A stretch of 64,000 bases of DNA, taken from the NCBI GenBank assembly GCA_002425185.1, contig DILT01000013.1, positions 736,221 through 800,220 on the forward strand. The letters run 5' to 3'. This document shows, piece after piece, positions 23,778-32,048 of the stretch. Both the position numbers and the translations under genes were made by a program. Under the pieces are notes generated by a model. That model ran no database searches. It saw only the letters and a list, made by a program, of their open reading frames with translations, and was not told the DNA's origin. The stretch comes from Flammeovirgaceae bacterium UBA5585 (GTDB lineage Bacteria; Bacteroidota; Bacteroidia; Cytophagales; Cyclobacteriaceae). Within the stretch, counting starts at the first letter, position 1, and every line of letters starts with the position of its first letter.

Positions 23778-26351
23778 CTACTCCGATCGCAACGTTTCAG
23801 CCGGGTTGGTTAGTGCAGTTTTAATGGTTTGTGAGGCAATGGTGGCCAGCCCCATGCTTACCAGCAGCAGGGTACTTAGTAAAACATCCCATAGGCTCAT
23901 GGTTACGCTGTAATATTGAATGTGTGGGATAACTAAGCTGAATACGGTGGCTGTAACCGGAGCGCCAATGAGTATGGCCAACAGCATAAGCTTCAGGTAG
24001 TCTTTGGAGAGCAAGAAAGTAAGGCCATATACGGTTGCCCCCATTACTTTGCGAATACTTACTTCTTTCGCTCTTGTTTCCGATGTAAAGATTACCATGC
24101 CCAGCATGCCCAGCATGGAGATAGTGATAGCAAGCAGCCCCAGAAAGCCTATAATCTTCAAGAGCGTTTGATACATGCTGTAGCTTTCATACAAGTCATC
24201 TTCAAAAAAGCGGGCTTCAAATTTTTGCTCGCCAATATCTTTCCACTTGTTTTCAAGCTGTGAAACTAACAAGTGGGGATCTGGGGATTGAACATTCAAA
24301 TGAGCAAAGGCATAGCGATTCGGGTGTTGACGAAAGAAGAATTTATCGATTGGAAAGCGAAGGGGGGCGTAGTGAAAATTCTTAACAACACCAATAACCT
24401 CCAACAGGTTACCCTCTACTTCAAATGTTCTGCCAACAGCATCGGCCGGGTAAGCAATCTGATACGCTTTTAAAAATTCTTCATTGACAATAATAAACCG
24501 TTCGCGTTGCCAGGTTTCGTCCGGGAAGTTATTGCCTGCCAGCAGGGTAAGCCCGAATGCAGGAATATACTTGTGATCAACAAATACCTGGGAAACTTCA
24601 AGTGAATCGTTCGATTGGTTTTTGACCCATGTTGTCGTGTAATTCAGGCCGAGCACATCAGAAGCAAAGGTTACGGATTGTACTGCGGCAAGTGGTGAAA
24701 ATTCAGCAAGCACACGCTCAGGTTGTGCATCCTGAAGCGGGATGTTGATAACATTGGTTTTATTGAAACCAAAATTAAATCCTATGGAGTAATGATATTG
24801 CCGACTGAACACCACCAACGCAAGGATGAATCCAAAGGACAACGCAAACTGAAAAACTGTAAGCACTTTACGAATGCGCATGGCAGAGGAGCGCCCATGA
24901 ATTTTGTTTTTCAATGCCTGAATGGGATTGAGTCCGCCAAAATATAGAGCTGGAAAAATGCCGGCCACAAGCCCGGTGCCCATGGCGAAAAGAACAAACC
25001 ACAGAAATGTTTTGGGCGTAAGACTGAGATCCAATGAGGAAGCAGCAACCAACATCGATTGAAACTCTGAACGTGCCAGCAGGAAGATGAGTACACCTAC
25101 ACTAAGCGCGAAAAGTGAGATGACTACGGTTTCAATAATAAACTGCGAAAAAATCTGGTAGTGCAAGCCACCCATAGTTTTCCGTAAACCAATTTCTTTT
25201 GCCCGTTTCAAGGCACGTGCAATTGAAATGTTGGTGTAATTGAAACAGGCAGGCAAAAGAATAAGTACGGCAATCACGGCAAATGCAATCATACCCGACA
25301 TTTCCCACTTGGGGCCAATAGCCTGCCGGTAGTCGGGGCCCATGGTTATGTCACTGAGGTGCTGTGTTTCGAAGGTGGCCTTAATGGGCAGGTCTACGTA
25401 AATGTTTTGTGCGATTCTGTTGAGTTCAGTTTGAATCCGCTTGATATCACCGCCTTCCCGCAACAAGAAGTAAACATATTCGCGGTCGTAATGCATCCAT
25501 TGATCGTGTGTTGATTCGGCTGGTTCAGGTATTGTGGCATAGGAAACCAATGCTTCAAATTTCAAGTGTGAGTTGATGGGATGGTCTTTCATTACCGCAC
25601 CAATCTCAAACAAGCCTCCTTGTTCCAGCTCCACTATTTTTCCCAAAACATCGGTAGAGTTAAAAATCCGCATCGCAGCGGATTCGGTAAGCACTATAGT
25701 GTTGGGTTTAGTCAATGCCGCTGAAGCATTGCCTTGCGTTACGGTGTAGGTAAACACATGCAAGAAATTTGGCTCCACGTAATAGCCACTCATTGGTAAA
25801 TTGCCTTGAGCATGTTTGATTTCTTCTGAAAATCCTGCACGGATTCGAACCACTTTCTGGACAGCTGGATTTTCAGCAAGCTTTTCAGCAAGCAGAACGG
25901 GAGCCGTGGCGTAGTCAAGTTGTTCCACACCTTCGGTGCGCTCACTTACAATGGTGTAAATGTTGTCTTTGTTTACATGAAAGTTATCGTAGGTATTCAC
26001 GTAACTGACCAGGGCGATCAACAACAGGCTAACCGACATGCCAATGGCCAGCCCGAATACGTTAAGCAGGGAAAAGTACTTGTATTGATATAAGTTGCGT
26101 ACAGCAACTTTGATGTAGTTTCGAAGCATATCAGGATTTGGGGTTGAGAATGATAATGTTGATTTTTTAATATTTCGCAGACGGAAGAAGCGCACCACAT
26201 TCCAGATAAAAAGCAGGTCGGCTTTGCGTTTGCTTTTCTTAGCTGCACGATCGTAGAGTTCGTATGCATCACCCTGAATTTCTTCGAGTAGTTCCGGATG
26301 GCAGTACCACTCCAGAAAACGATCGGCCCAGCGAGGAGGTGAAATTTTCAT
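23778..26351 (-). CDS. MacB-like ABC transporter permease with N-terminal prefix domain
   Basis: 857 residues from the ATG at 26351 (a TTG at 26366 would overlap padR). Residues 1-75 or so (PPRWADRFLEWYCHPELLEEIQGD) are the small prefix domain seen before Bacteroidota permeases that are paired with PadR genes. Two copies of the FtsX/MacB layout follow: a membrane helix, a periplasmic MacB_PCD domain, then three helices, with the FtsX motif RAKEIGLRKTMGG in the first and RAKEVSIRKVMGA in the second. No ATPase gene is in the window, so the partner must be elsewhere. The family exports peptides, lipids or drugs, or acts mechanically in the envelope. Confidence 0.9.
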   Translation of the reverse strand: MKISPPRWADRFLEWYCHPELLEEIQGDAYELYDRAAKKSKRKADLLFIWNVVRFFRLRNIKKSTLSFSTPNPDMLRNYIKVAVRNLYQYKYFSLLNVFGLAIGMSVSLLLIALVSYVNTYDNFHVNKDNIYTIVSERTEGVEQLDYATAPVLLAEKLAENPAVQKVVRIRAGFSEEIKHAQGNLPMSGYYVEPNFLHVFTYTVTQGNASAALTKPNTIVLTESAAMRIFNSTDVLGKIVELEQGGLFEIGAVMKDHPINSHLKFEALVSYATIPEPAESTHDQWMHYDREYVYFLLREGGDIKRIQTELNRIAQNIYVDLPIKATFETQHLSDITMGPDYRQAIGPKWEMSGMIAFAVIAVLILLPACFNYTNISIARALKRAKEIGLRKTMGGLHYQIFSQFIIETVVISLFALSVGVLIFLLARSEFQSMLVAASSLDLSLTPKTFLWFVLFAMGTGLVAGIFPALYFGGLNPIQALKNKIHGRSSAMRIRKVLTVFQFALSFGFILALVVFSRQYHYSIGFNFGFNKTNVINIPLQDAQPERVLAEFSPLAAVQSVTFASDVLGLNYTTTWVKNQSNDSLEVSQVFVDHKYIPAFGLTLLAGNNFPDETWQRERFIIVNEEFLKAYQIAYPADAVGRTFEVEGNLLEVIGVVKNFHYAPLRFPIDKFFFRQHPNRYAFAHLNVQSPDPHLLVSQLENKWKDIGEQKFEARFFEDDLYESYSMYQTLLKIIGFLGLLAITISMLGMLGMVIFTSETRAKEVSIRKVMGATVYGLTFLLSKDYLKLMLLAILIGAPVTATVFSLVIPHIQYYSVTMSLWDVLLSTLLLVSMGLATIASQTIKTALTNPAETLRSE

Positions 26352-26358
26352 ATTGCGA

Positions 26359-26697
26359 TCAGGCAAGCCTGAATTGTAATGCTATTTTCGGTATCTGATT
26401 GAAAAGCTGCGTGCGGAGTTCGTTGGCTTCTTCCAGCGCGCGTTTGCCTGCGGCTGTTAGCAAAAATATTCGCTTTCTGCGGCCACCCCGTTCTTCAGTA
26501 GGGTCGCTCATTTTGGATTTTAATAATCCTTTTTCTTCCAACCGGGTGAGCACCGAATGAACAGCGCTGATGTTTAAACTTCTGCCGGCTTGCTTTTCAA
26601 TTTCATCCATCACAGCCACACCGTAAGCTTCCGGATATAAAATGCCAACGGTTAGCAAAACGAGTTCTTCCAGTTCTCCCAAGTAGGTTCCTTTCAT
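26359..26697 (-). CDS. PadR family transcriptional regulator
   Basis: 112 residues from ATG at 26697; upstream in-frame ATGs would add up to five residues. The PadR winged helix is clear: LGELEELVLLTVGIL, YGVAVMDEIEKQAGRSLN, SAVHSVLTRLEEKGLLKSKMSD and EERGGRRKRIFLLTAAGKRAL. Its stop lies 7 bases from the start of the permease gene, so the two form an operon. PadR-permease pairs of this kind are frequent in Cytophagales, and the regulator is expected to repress the pair. A double hairpin repeat lies in its upstream region. Confidence 0.92.
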   Translation of the reverse strand: MKGTYLGELEELVLLTVGILYPEAYGVAVMDEIEKQAGRSLNISAVHSVLTRLEEKGLLKSKMSDPTEERGGRRKRIFLLTAAGKRALEEANELRTQLFNQIPKIALQFRLA

Positions 26698-26709
26698 AGT
26701 ATATAGTAT

Positions 26710-26771
26710 CACCCCGAGCCTGTCGAGGGGTGAATTTGTGACTGGTCAGGTTTCGACAGGCTCAACCTGAC
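26710..26771. repeat. Two adjacent hairpins with complementary loops
   Basis: Hairpin 1: CACCCC (26710-26715) pairs with GGGGTG (26727-26732) around the 11-base loop GAGCCTGTCGA. Hairpin 2: GTCAGGTT (26745-26752) pairs with AACCTGAC (26764-26771) around the 11-base loop TCGACAGGCTC. The two loops are exact reverse complements. Such GAGCCTGTCGA palindromes are a common intergenic repeat type in bacteria of this phylum. It lies between divergent padR and pxpB. Confidence 0.8.
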
Positions 26772-26868
26772 ATGAATTAGCTCTACGAACGTGAAAGATA
26801 TCGATATGTTTCATTTTTGTAGAAGTAAATAATCTGAATTTTAGAAATCCTTATCTTTTGACTTAAAA

Positions 26869-27600
26869 TTGAAGATTTTGAAGGCTGTTTCAATTTACCC
26901 GGTTAGCGAAAATGCCCTTACAGTTTGTTTCGGTAGCGAATTGGATCGGGCAATAAATGAAAAGGTCTTCCGACTTTATAATCACCTACATAAACAACCC
27001 AATACGTTTTGGAGGGACCTTATTCCGGCATATGCTACACTTACGGTAGTGTATGATGTAAGTGAAATTCGAAGATACAGCCAATCGGCACTTAAATGGG
27101 TTAAAGAAAAATTGGAGCATGAGATTGATCAGTGCAACGAAACGGCAGTAGCTGCAGGAAGAAAGCTTTCCATACCCGTGTGTTACGATCTGGATTTTGG
27201 ATTGGATTTGAAGACAATGTCCAAAACAAAAATACTTTCTATCGATCAGGTGATTGACCTGCATACCGCGCAAACGTATCGTGTGTTTATGCTTGGGTTT
27301 ATACCCGGCTTTGCGTACATGGGTATCGTGGATGACAAGATCGCAACGCCACGATTGTCAACTCCGCGCAAGCATGTTATTGCTGGTAGTGTGGGTATAG
27401 CCGGCCATCAAACCGGCATCTACCCGCTTGATTCACCAGGAGGTTGGAATATTATCGGGCGCACACCGGTAAAACTATTTGATTCACATAATGAAAATCC
27501 AGTATTGTTTCAACCCGGTGATGAAGTGAAATTCTATTGTGTTTCCAAAGAAGCATTTCATTCGTTCGATCAAGAGAATTTTAACCCGCTATCAGCATGA
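26869..27600 (+). CDS. pxpB: 5-oxoprolinase subunit PxpB
   Basis: 243 residues from a TTG at 26869. The cyclophilin-like KipI fold is marked by GSELDRAINEKVFRLYNHL near the start, FMLGFIPGFAYMG at about 142-154, and STPRKHVIAGSVGIAGHQTG with YPLDSPGGWNIIGRTP. With PxpC and PxpA it hydrolyses 5-oxoproline (pyroglutamate) to glutamate using ATP in the cytoplasm. Its stop overlaps the pxpC start by 4 bases (ATGA). The order B-C-A is usual. The same family is annotated KipI in Bacillus, but that naming does not apply here. Confidence 0.93.
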   Translation: MKILKAVSIYPVSENALTVCFGSELDRAINEKVFRLYNHLHKQPNTFWRDLIPAYATLTVVYDVSEIRRYSQSALKWVKEKLEHEIDQCNETAVAAGRKLSIPVCYDLDFGLDLKTMSKTKILSIDQVIDLHTAQTYRVFMLGFIPGFAYMGIVDDKIATPRLSTPRKHVIAGSVGIAGHQTGIYPLDSPGGWNIIGRTPVKLFDSHNENPVLFQPGDEVKFYCVSKEAFHSFDQENFNPLSA

Positions 27601-28583
27601 GCATTGAGGTGATCAAGGGCGGTATTGCCGATTCGGTTCAGGATGCCGGACGGTTTGGATATCAGCACCTGGGCATAAATCCAAATGGCGCCATGGATTT
27701 ATGTGCCATGAAAATCGCTAATGCGTTAGTGGGAAATGCGTTGACTGAAGCAGTTGTTGAAATGAGTTTTCCTGTGGCTGCGATTCGTTTTACTTCACCC
27801 GCGTTAATTGCCATTAGTGGTGCCGACTTTATGCCTAAGTTAAACGGTAAGCATATTCCGTTGCATCAGCCTGTTGTTGTCGCAGCAGGTAGCGAATTGA
27901 AGTTTTCAAAAATTGTTCAGGGCACATGGTGTTACCTTGCCGTGCAGGGTGGATTTGTACTTGAGGAATGGCTTGGCAGTTACAGTACGAATACAAAAGC
28001 CAAAGCTGGTGGATTGGAAGGAAGATTTTTAAAAAATGGAGATAAGCTATCGTTCAGAAAGCAGATTAATAAATCCGAATCAAAAGTATTACCCTGGCGA
28101 GCGAATGTTACCGAATTTTATGAGGGGTTTGTGTCCTCACAAACCAATGTCAGGTGTATTCAAGGAAATGAATTTGATTGGTTAACAAAGAAATCGCAGA
28201 AGGATTTTTTAAAGCGAAGTTTTATCGTCAGCAGACAAAGCGACCGGATGGGTTATCGGTTGGAGGAAACGGCATTGAAACAATCCAAAAAACAGGAATT
28301 ACTTTCAACAGCTGTTTCATTCGGCACGATACAATTGTTACCCAATGGTGAACTTATAGCCTTAATGGCTGATCATCAAACCACAGGAGGCTATCCGAGA
28401 GTGGCACAGGTAATTGCTGCTGACCGTTCGCGGTTGGTTCAGTGCAGCCCAGCTGAAAAAATTTCTTTTTCCTTTGTGGATATAGAGGAAGCTGAGGATT
28501 TGTTGATGAAACAGGAGCAGAGTTTAAGTCGACTTCAATATGCTTGTAAGTTGATGTTAAAAGAGTATTTAGTGTTTTTATAG
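27597..28583 (+). CDS. pxpC: 5-oxoprolinase subunit PxpC
   Basis: 328 residues, beginning in the ATGA overlap with pxpB. The KipA-like carboxylase-transferase fold shows in DSVQDAGRFGYQHLGINPNGAMD, ANALVGN, YLAVQGGF and TGGYPRVAQVIAADRSRLVQC. It forms the catalytic complex with PxpB. The family length is about 300-330. The next gene, pxpA, begins 128 bases later, and that gap carries a large hairpin, so pxpA might be expressed at a different level from pxpB-pxpC. Confidence 0.93.
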   Translation: MSIEVIKGGIADSVQDAGRFGYQHLGINPNGAMDLCAMKIANALVGNALTEAVVEMSFPVAAIRFTSPALIAISGADFMPKLNGKHIPLHQPVVVAAGSELKFSKIVQGTWCYLAVQGGFVLEEWLGSYSTNTKAKAGGLEGRFLKNGDKLSFRKQINKSESKVLPWRANVTEFYEGFVSSQTNVRCIQGNEFDWLTKKSQKDFLKRSFIVSRQSDRMGYRLEETALKQSKKQELLSTAVSFGTIQLLPNGELIALMADHQTTGGYPRVAQVIAADRSRLVQCSPAEKISFSFVDIEEAEDLLMKQEQSLSRLQYACKLMLKEYLVFL

Positions 28584-28596
28584 GCGTATATTTTCA

Positions 28597-28676
28597 GTAT
28601 GCTTGGGCAACGCCTGATTCTATCTTTGGTCTGGAAGGGATATGTGCGGATAGAATTCAGCGGTGACCGAGCATAC
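28597..28676. repeat. Long imperfect hairpin between pxpC and pxpA
   Basis: Arms 28597-28624 and 28649-28676 (28 bases each) are complementary at most positions, with a few mismatches and one shifted base, closing a 24-base loop. A second small hairpin, GGGCC-ATGC-GGCCC (28678-28691), follows directly and ends just before AGGAG, 16 bases from the pxpA ATG. No ORF fits. It could be a structured leader or a miniature inverted repeat; no known riboswitch class is recognised. Confidence 0.7.
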
Positions 28677-28711
28677 GGGGCCATGCGGCCCAGGAGCAAA
28701 ACAAATCATTA

Positions 28712-29449
28712 ATGACTATCGACCTGAATTGCGATATGGGAGAGGGCATGCCAAACGATGCGGCCATTATGCCCTACATCAGCAGTGCCAATATTGCTTG
28801 TGGGTATCATGCCGGTGACGAAGCCACCATACGCGCTACAATTGATTTGTGTTTGACGTATGGTGTAGCCATTGGCGCCCATCCTGGTTTTAACGATAAG
28901 AAAAATTTTGGACGTGTGCCTGTTCAGTTAACCGCTGACGAGTTGTACCAATTGGTTTGGAAGCAGTTGGAAATTATGGAAACAATCTGCAAAGAAAGAA
29001 GGGTAAAACTTCATCACGTTAAACCACATGGCGCGTTATACAACATGGCCGCCAGGGATAAGGCGATGAGCAACACTATCGCTCAGGCTGTAAAAGACTT
29101 TAATCCTGATTTGGTTTACTATGGCTTAAGCGGAAGCGTAATGGTTTCAGAAGCCCGTGTGCTTGGGCTGAAAACCATGCATGAAGTTTTTGCCGATCGT
29201 ACCTATCAGGCAGACGGAACATTAACTCCCCGTAGCCAAGCAAAAGCCCTGATTGAAATGAGTGAAGATGCTATTAACCAGATCTTGCAAATGCTCATGG
29301 AGAATTCGGTAAAAGCCATTAACGGTGGAGTTATCCCGATAAAGGCCGATACCATCTGCATCCATGGTGATGGTAAGCATCCTGTTGAGTTTGCCAGGCA
29401 GTTGAATAATCTGTTAAAGATGAAGGGCTTTAAAATTTTACCTCCATAA
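28712..29449 (+). CDS. pxpA: 5-oxoprolinase subunit PxpA (LamB/YcsF family)
   Basis: 245 residues. The family signatures LNCDMGEGMPNDA, SANIACGYHAGDEATI, GAHPGFNDKKNFGR and HVKPHGALYN are all present, as is EVFADRTYQADGTLTPR near the middle. PxpA opens the ring of 5-oxoproline together with PxpBC. The start ATG follows an AGGAG 16 bases upstream. The DoxX-like membrane gene follows after 14 bases and may be in the same unit. No transporter for oxoproline is seen in the cluster. Confidence 0.95.
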   Translation: MTIDLNCDMGEGMPNDAAIMPYISSANIACGYHAGDEATIRATIDLCLTYGVAIGAHPGFNDKKNFGRVPVQLTADELYQLVWKQLEIMETICKERRVKLHHVKPHGALYNMAARDKAMSNTIAQAVKDFNPDLVYYGLSGSVMVSEARVLGLKTMHEVFADRTYQADGTLTPRSQAKALIEMSEDAINQILQMLMENSVKAINGGVIPIKADTICIHGDGKHPVEFARQLNNLLKMKGFKILPP

Positions 29450-29463
29450 TTGTAACATGTAGA

Positions 29464-30150
29464 ATGGGCGTTCGTCTCGCCTCAAATCAATTTCAAGCCA
29501 TGCTGAATTTTATCGATTACTGGAAGCAAAAAACCTTTCTACAGATTTTCACCATTTACCTGCGCTACCTTATTGGCGGGGCATTTGTGATTGCAGCTTT
29601 CGGTATGGGCAAGGTAACGGCCTCCAAAGTTAACCTGATGGGTTCTCTTAATAAGCCCATTCAGGATTTAGAACCCATTCAGCAATTTTTTCGGGTGATG
29701 ATTGATTCGGGGATGTATTGGCAGTTTATCGGGTGGACGCAGATTGTTGCCGGAGCCTTGTTAATGACTCAACGATTCGCGAGGCTTGGGGCATTGATTT
29801 TTTTCGGACTCATCCTGAATATATTCATAATCACCGTAGCCTATAAGTTTACAGGAACTCCCATCGTTACGGGATTGATGTTGCTGGCAGTTACCTATCT
29901 ATTGGTTTGGGAATTGCGATCGTTACAGTTTTTATTTGTTGACGATGTGAAGGCTATTCGCGTGCCTTTGAAGGTAATGGAAAGCTCGTACTGGATTTGG
30001 CTCGGACTCATCATGCTCACCACTGTTGTCGGCCTGGCGATTTATTACCCTGATTTATCATTGCAATTAGGGATTCCGTTTTTAGAGGGTCTTCTTGGAT
30101 TTATCCTGTTCTTTACAGTACGAAAAAGATTTTTACGTAGACAGGACTAA
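29464..30150 (+). CDS. DoxX-like membrane protein
   Basis: 228 residues from ATG at 29464; a second ATG at 29500 (MLNFIDYWKQ) is an alternative start. Four to six membrane segments are evident (LRYLIGGAFVIAAFGMG, FIGWTQIVAGALLMTQ, GALIFFGLILNIFIITVAY, LMLLAVTYLLVW, then two near the C terminus). The spacing resembles the DoxX/DoxD group. Function cannot be assigned; DoxX relatives are linked to redox processes in the membrane. It follows pxpA closely, but there is no clear functional tie. Confidence 0.7.
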   Translation: MGVRLASNQFQAMLNFIDYWKQKTFLQIFTIYLRYLIGGAFVIAAFGMGKVTASKVNLMGSLNKPIQDLEPIQQFFRVMIDSGMYWQFIGWTQIVAGALLMTQRFARLGALIFFGLILNIFIITVAYKFTGTPIVTGLMLLAVTYLLVWELRSLQFLFVDDVKAIRVPLKVMESSYWIWLGLIMLTTVVGLAIYYPDLSLQLGIPFLEGLLGFILFFTVRKRFLRRQD

Positions 30151-30270
30151 CTCTCTCTTTTTATAAGCGATCATTTATTGTAAACACAGTCATTGTATAA
30201 ATCCGAACTGCGGTAGTTGGGGTTGTAATAAACGCCTGATTGGTACTATTTTTGGTTTCATTCATCGCCT

Positions 30271-30867
30271 ATGACAAACATGGTTAAAACTATTCTTCTC
30301 ATCACCTTGATTTCGGGTTCTTACCATAGCCTGGCTCAACGAAAATTGTCAACTATTTCCGTTGAAGCCGGTAATGCCGTTACAGCCCTCCCTTTTCTTG
30401 GAGCTCCTCAGTTGTTCTATTCCAACTATCATCCGTACATAACGGTGGGCACAGCGTTGGTGTGGACCGAAAAGGGTAAGCACGCGTGGGAGCAAACCTT
30501 TAACCTGGGTTATATCTATCACCGGTTTGTCCAGCACAGTATTCCATTATTTACAGAAACGGTTTACCGCCTCAACACCGGGAAAAATTTTGCGCTCCGG
30601 GCTCATTTGGGAGTAGGGTATCTGCACAGCATTCCCGGTACAGACCGGTTTGAACTTAATGATGATGGCGAGTATGAGAAAATTAAAAACCTGGGTCGGG
30701 CTCAAGGTATGGGTAAAATTTCTTTTTCAGGTTTGTATAGGGTGAGCAGCAGTTACAGTCTGTCGCTGAATTATGGCGTGATTATGCAAGGTCCTTTTGT
30801 AAAGTCTTATGTTCCATTGCTGCCTTACAATACTATTCAGTTGGGCGTTCATAAATCCATAAACTAG
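30271..30867 (+). CDS. Putative outer-membrane protein
   Basis: 198 residues with a signal peptide (MTNMVKTILLITLISGSYHSLAQ). The mature part alternates aromatic and small residues (FNLGYIYHRFVQHSIPL, ALRAHLGVGYLHSIPG, SYSLSLNYGVIMQ), a barrel-like pattern of about 8 strands, and ends in TIQLGVHKSIN. I do not recognise the family. Its stop codon directly abuts the ATG of a serine hydrolase (0 bases between), so the two are translated from one message. Confidence 0.7.
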   Translation: MTNMVKTILLITLISGSYHSLAQRKLSTISVEAGNAVTALPFLGAPQLFYSNYHPYITVGTALVWTEKGKHAWEQTFNLGYIYHRFVQHSIPLFTETVYRLNTGKNFALRAHLGVGYLHSIPGTDRFELNDDGEYEKIKNLGRAQGMGKISFSGLYRVSSSYSLSLNYGVIMQGPFVKSYVPLLPYNTIQLGVHKSIN

Positions 30868-32028
30868 ATGAGAGCACTTGTAAAATTTTCTTTAGTACTA
30901 ACGGTGCTAGTTCTATCCTGTAAGGAAGCAGACATTGGCCCAACGAATGATTGCGATTTTACCAGCTTCCCTTCGCACCCGAATGCAACTACATATCAAG
31001 GTATTTTAGATAAATATGTAAAGAAAGGACTGCCCGGTATTTCTGCGTTGGTACGTGATGACAATGGAACATGGATAGGGCATGCCGGCAAAGCAGATAT
31101 CGATCGCAATATTCCCTTTCTGCCTTGCCATCCTTCCAAAGCTGCCAGCATTACCAAGTTTATGGTAGGTACGTTAACCTTTATGTTGCAGGAACAAGGC
31201 AAACTGAATATTGATGACCCCATCTCCAGATATGTTGATTCAAAAATTATTTCAAAAGTTAAAAATGCCGATCAGGTAACCATAAGAAATTGTTTACAGC
31301 ATACTACCGGTTTTTACGATCTCATTACTGACTCAGAATTCTACCTTGCTGTGCTGAATAATCCCAATAAAAACTGGGATGCCGAAGAGCTGCTGAAATT
31401 CGTGTATGGAAAGGATCCATACTTTGCTCCTGATCAGGGAGTGGAGTACAGTAATACGAATACCATTTTTGTCGGGATGTGTTTAGATAAAGTTTTAGGC
31501 TATCCGCACGGCAAGGCTTTACGCGAAATGATCTGGCAACCATTAGGTATGACCAGCACGTATTATCAGGGTCAGGAAAAACTTCCTAACACTACCGCCC
31601 AAGGGTATTATGATCTTTATAATAACAATACTATTGTAAACGTATCGAACCTCATCACAGGAAGCGGAAATGGTTATGGAGGAGTCTATAGCACCACCCT
31701 TGATCTGGAGAAGTTTATGGATGCTGTTTACTATAACAATACATTAATCTCAGCAGAGAGCCTTGCCTCTATGATGGACTTCATTGTAGAAGATGAGTTT
31801 AATGATCTGGGTGTTGGTATAATGCGGAAGTTCAAAAATTTTACAACCAACACAGGCGTTGGCCATTCCGGGCGCGACCTGGGGTACAGTGCCGACTTGT
31901 TTGCATTTCCAACCAGCGGCAACAACCTGATGATTTTCTTTGTGAATTATGGCACCGATGGTGACACAGGGCTTCGCCAGGTGTTTCGTGATTTTGAGCA
32001 GGAGTTGGTGTTGAGTATTACAGAGTAG
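30868..32028 (+). CDS. Serine hydrolase, class C beta-lactamase family, lipoprotein
   Basis: 386 residues. A lipobox (VLVLSCKEAD) implies a lipoprotein. The SxxK active-site serine is in ASITKFMVG, the YxN motif is EYSNTNT, and the late HSGRDLGYSADLF corresponds to the KTG-like triad (HxG) region. The family covers esterases, D-aminopeptidases and D,D-peptidases; substrate cannot be told from sequence. It is fused translationally to the preceding barrel gene. Two more genes of this family lie at 32.0-33.1 and 48.1-49.2 kb. Confidence 0.9.
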   Translation: MRALVKFSLVLTVLVLSCKEADIGPTNDCDFTSFPSHPNATTYQGILDKYVKKGLPGISALVRDDNGTWIGHAGKADIDRNIPFLPCHPSKAASITKFMVGTLTFMLQEQGKLNIDDPISRYVDSKIISKVKNADQVTIRNCLQHTTGFYDLITDSEFYLAVLNNPNKNWDAEELLKFVYGKDPYFAPDQGVEYSNTNTIFVGMCLDKVLGYPHGKALREMIWQPLGMTSTYYQGQEKLPNTTAQGYYDLYNNNTIVNVSNLITGSGNGYGGVYSTTLDLEKFMDAVYYNNTLISAESLASMMDFIVEDEFNDLGVGIMRKFKNFTTNTGVGHSGRDLGYSADLFAFPTSGNNLMIFFVNYGTDGDTGLRQVFRDFEQELVLSITE

Positions 32029-32048
32029 AATCAGGATCCTGAAAATTT

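Noticed and set aside
28597..28691. Guanidine or other known riboswitch between pxpC and pxpA
   Set aside because: The two-hairpin layout was compared by eye with mini-ykkC and does not show the conserved loop sequences; no known class fits.
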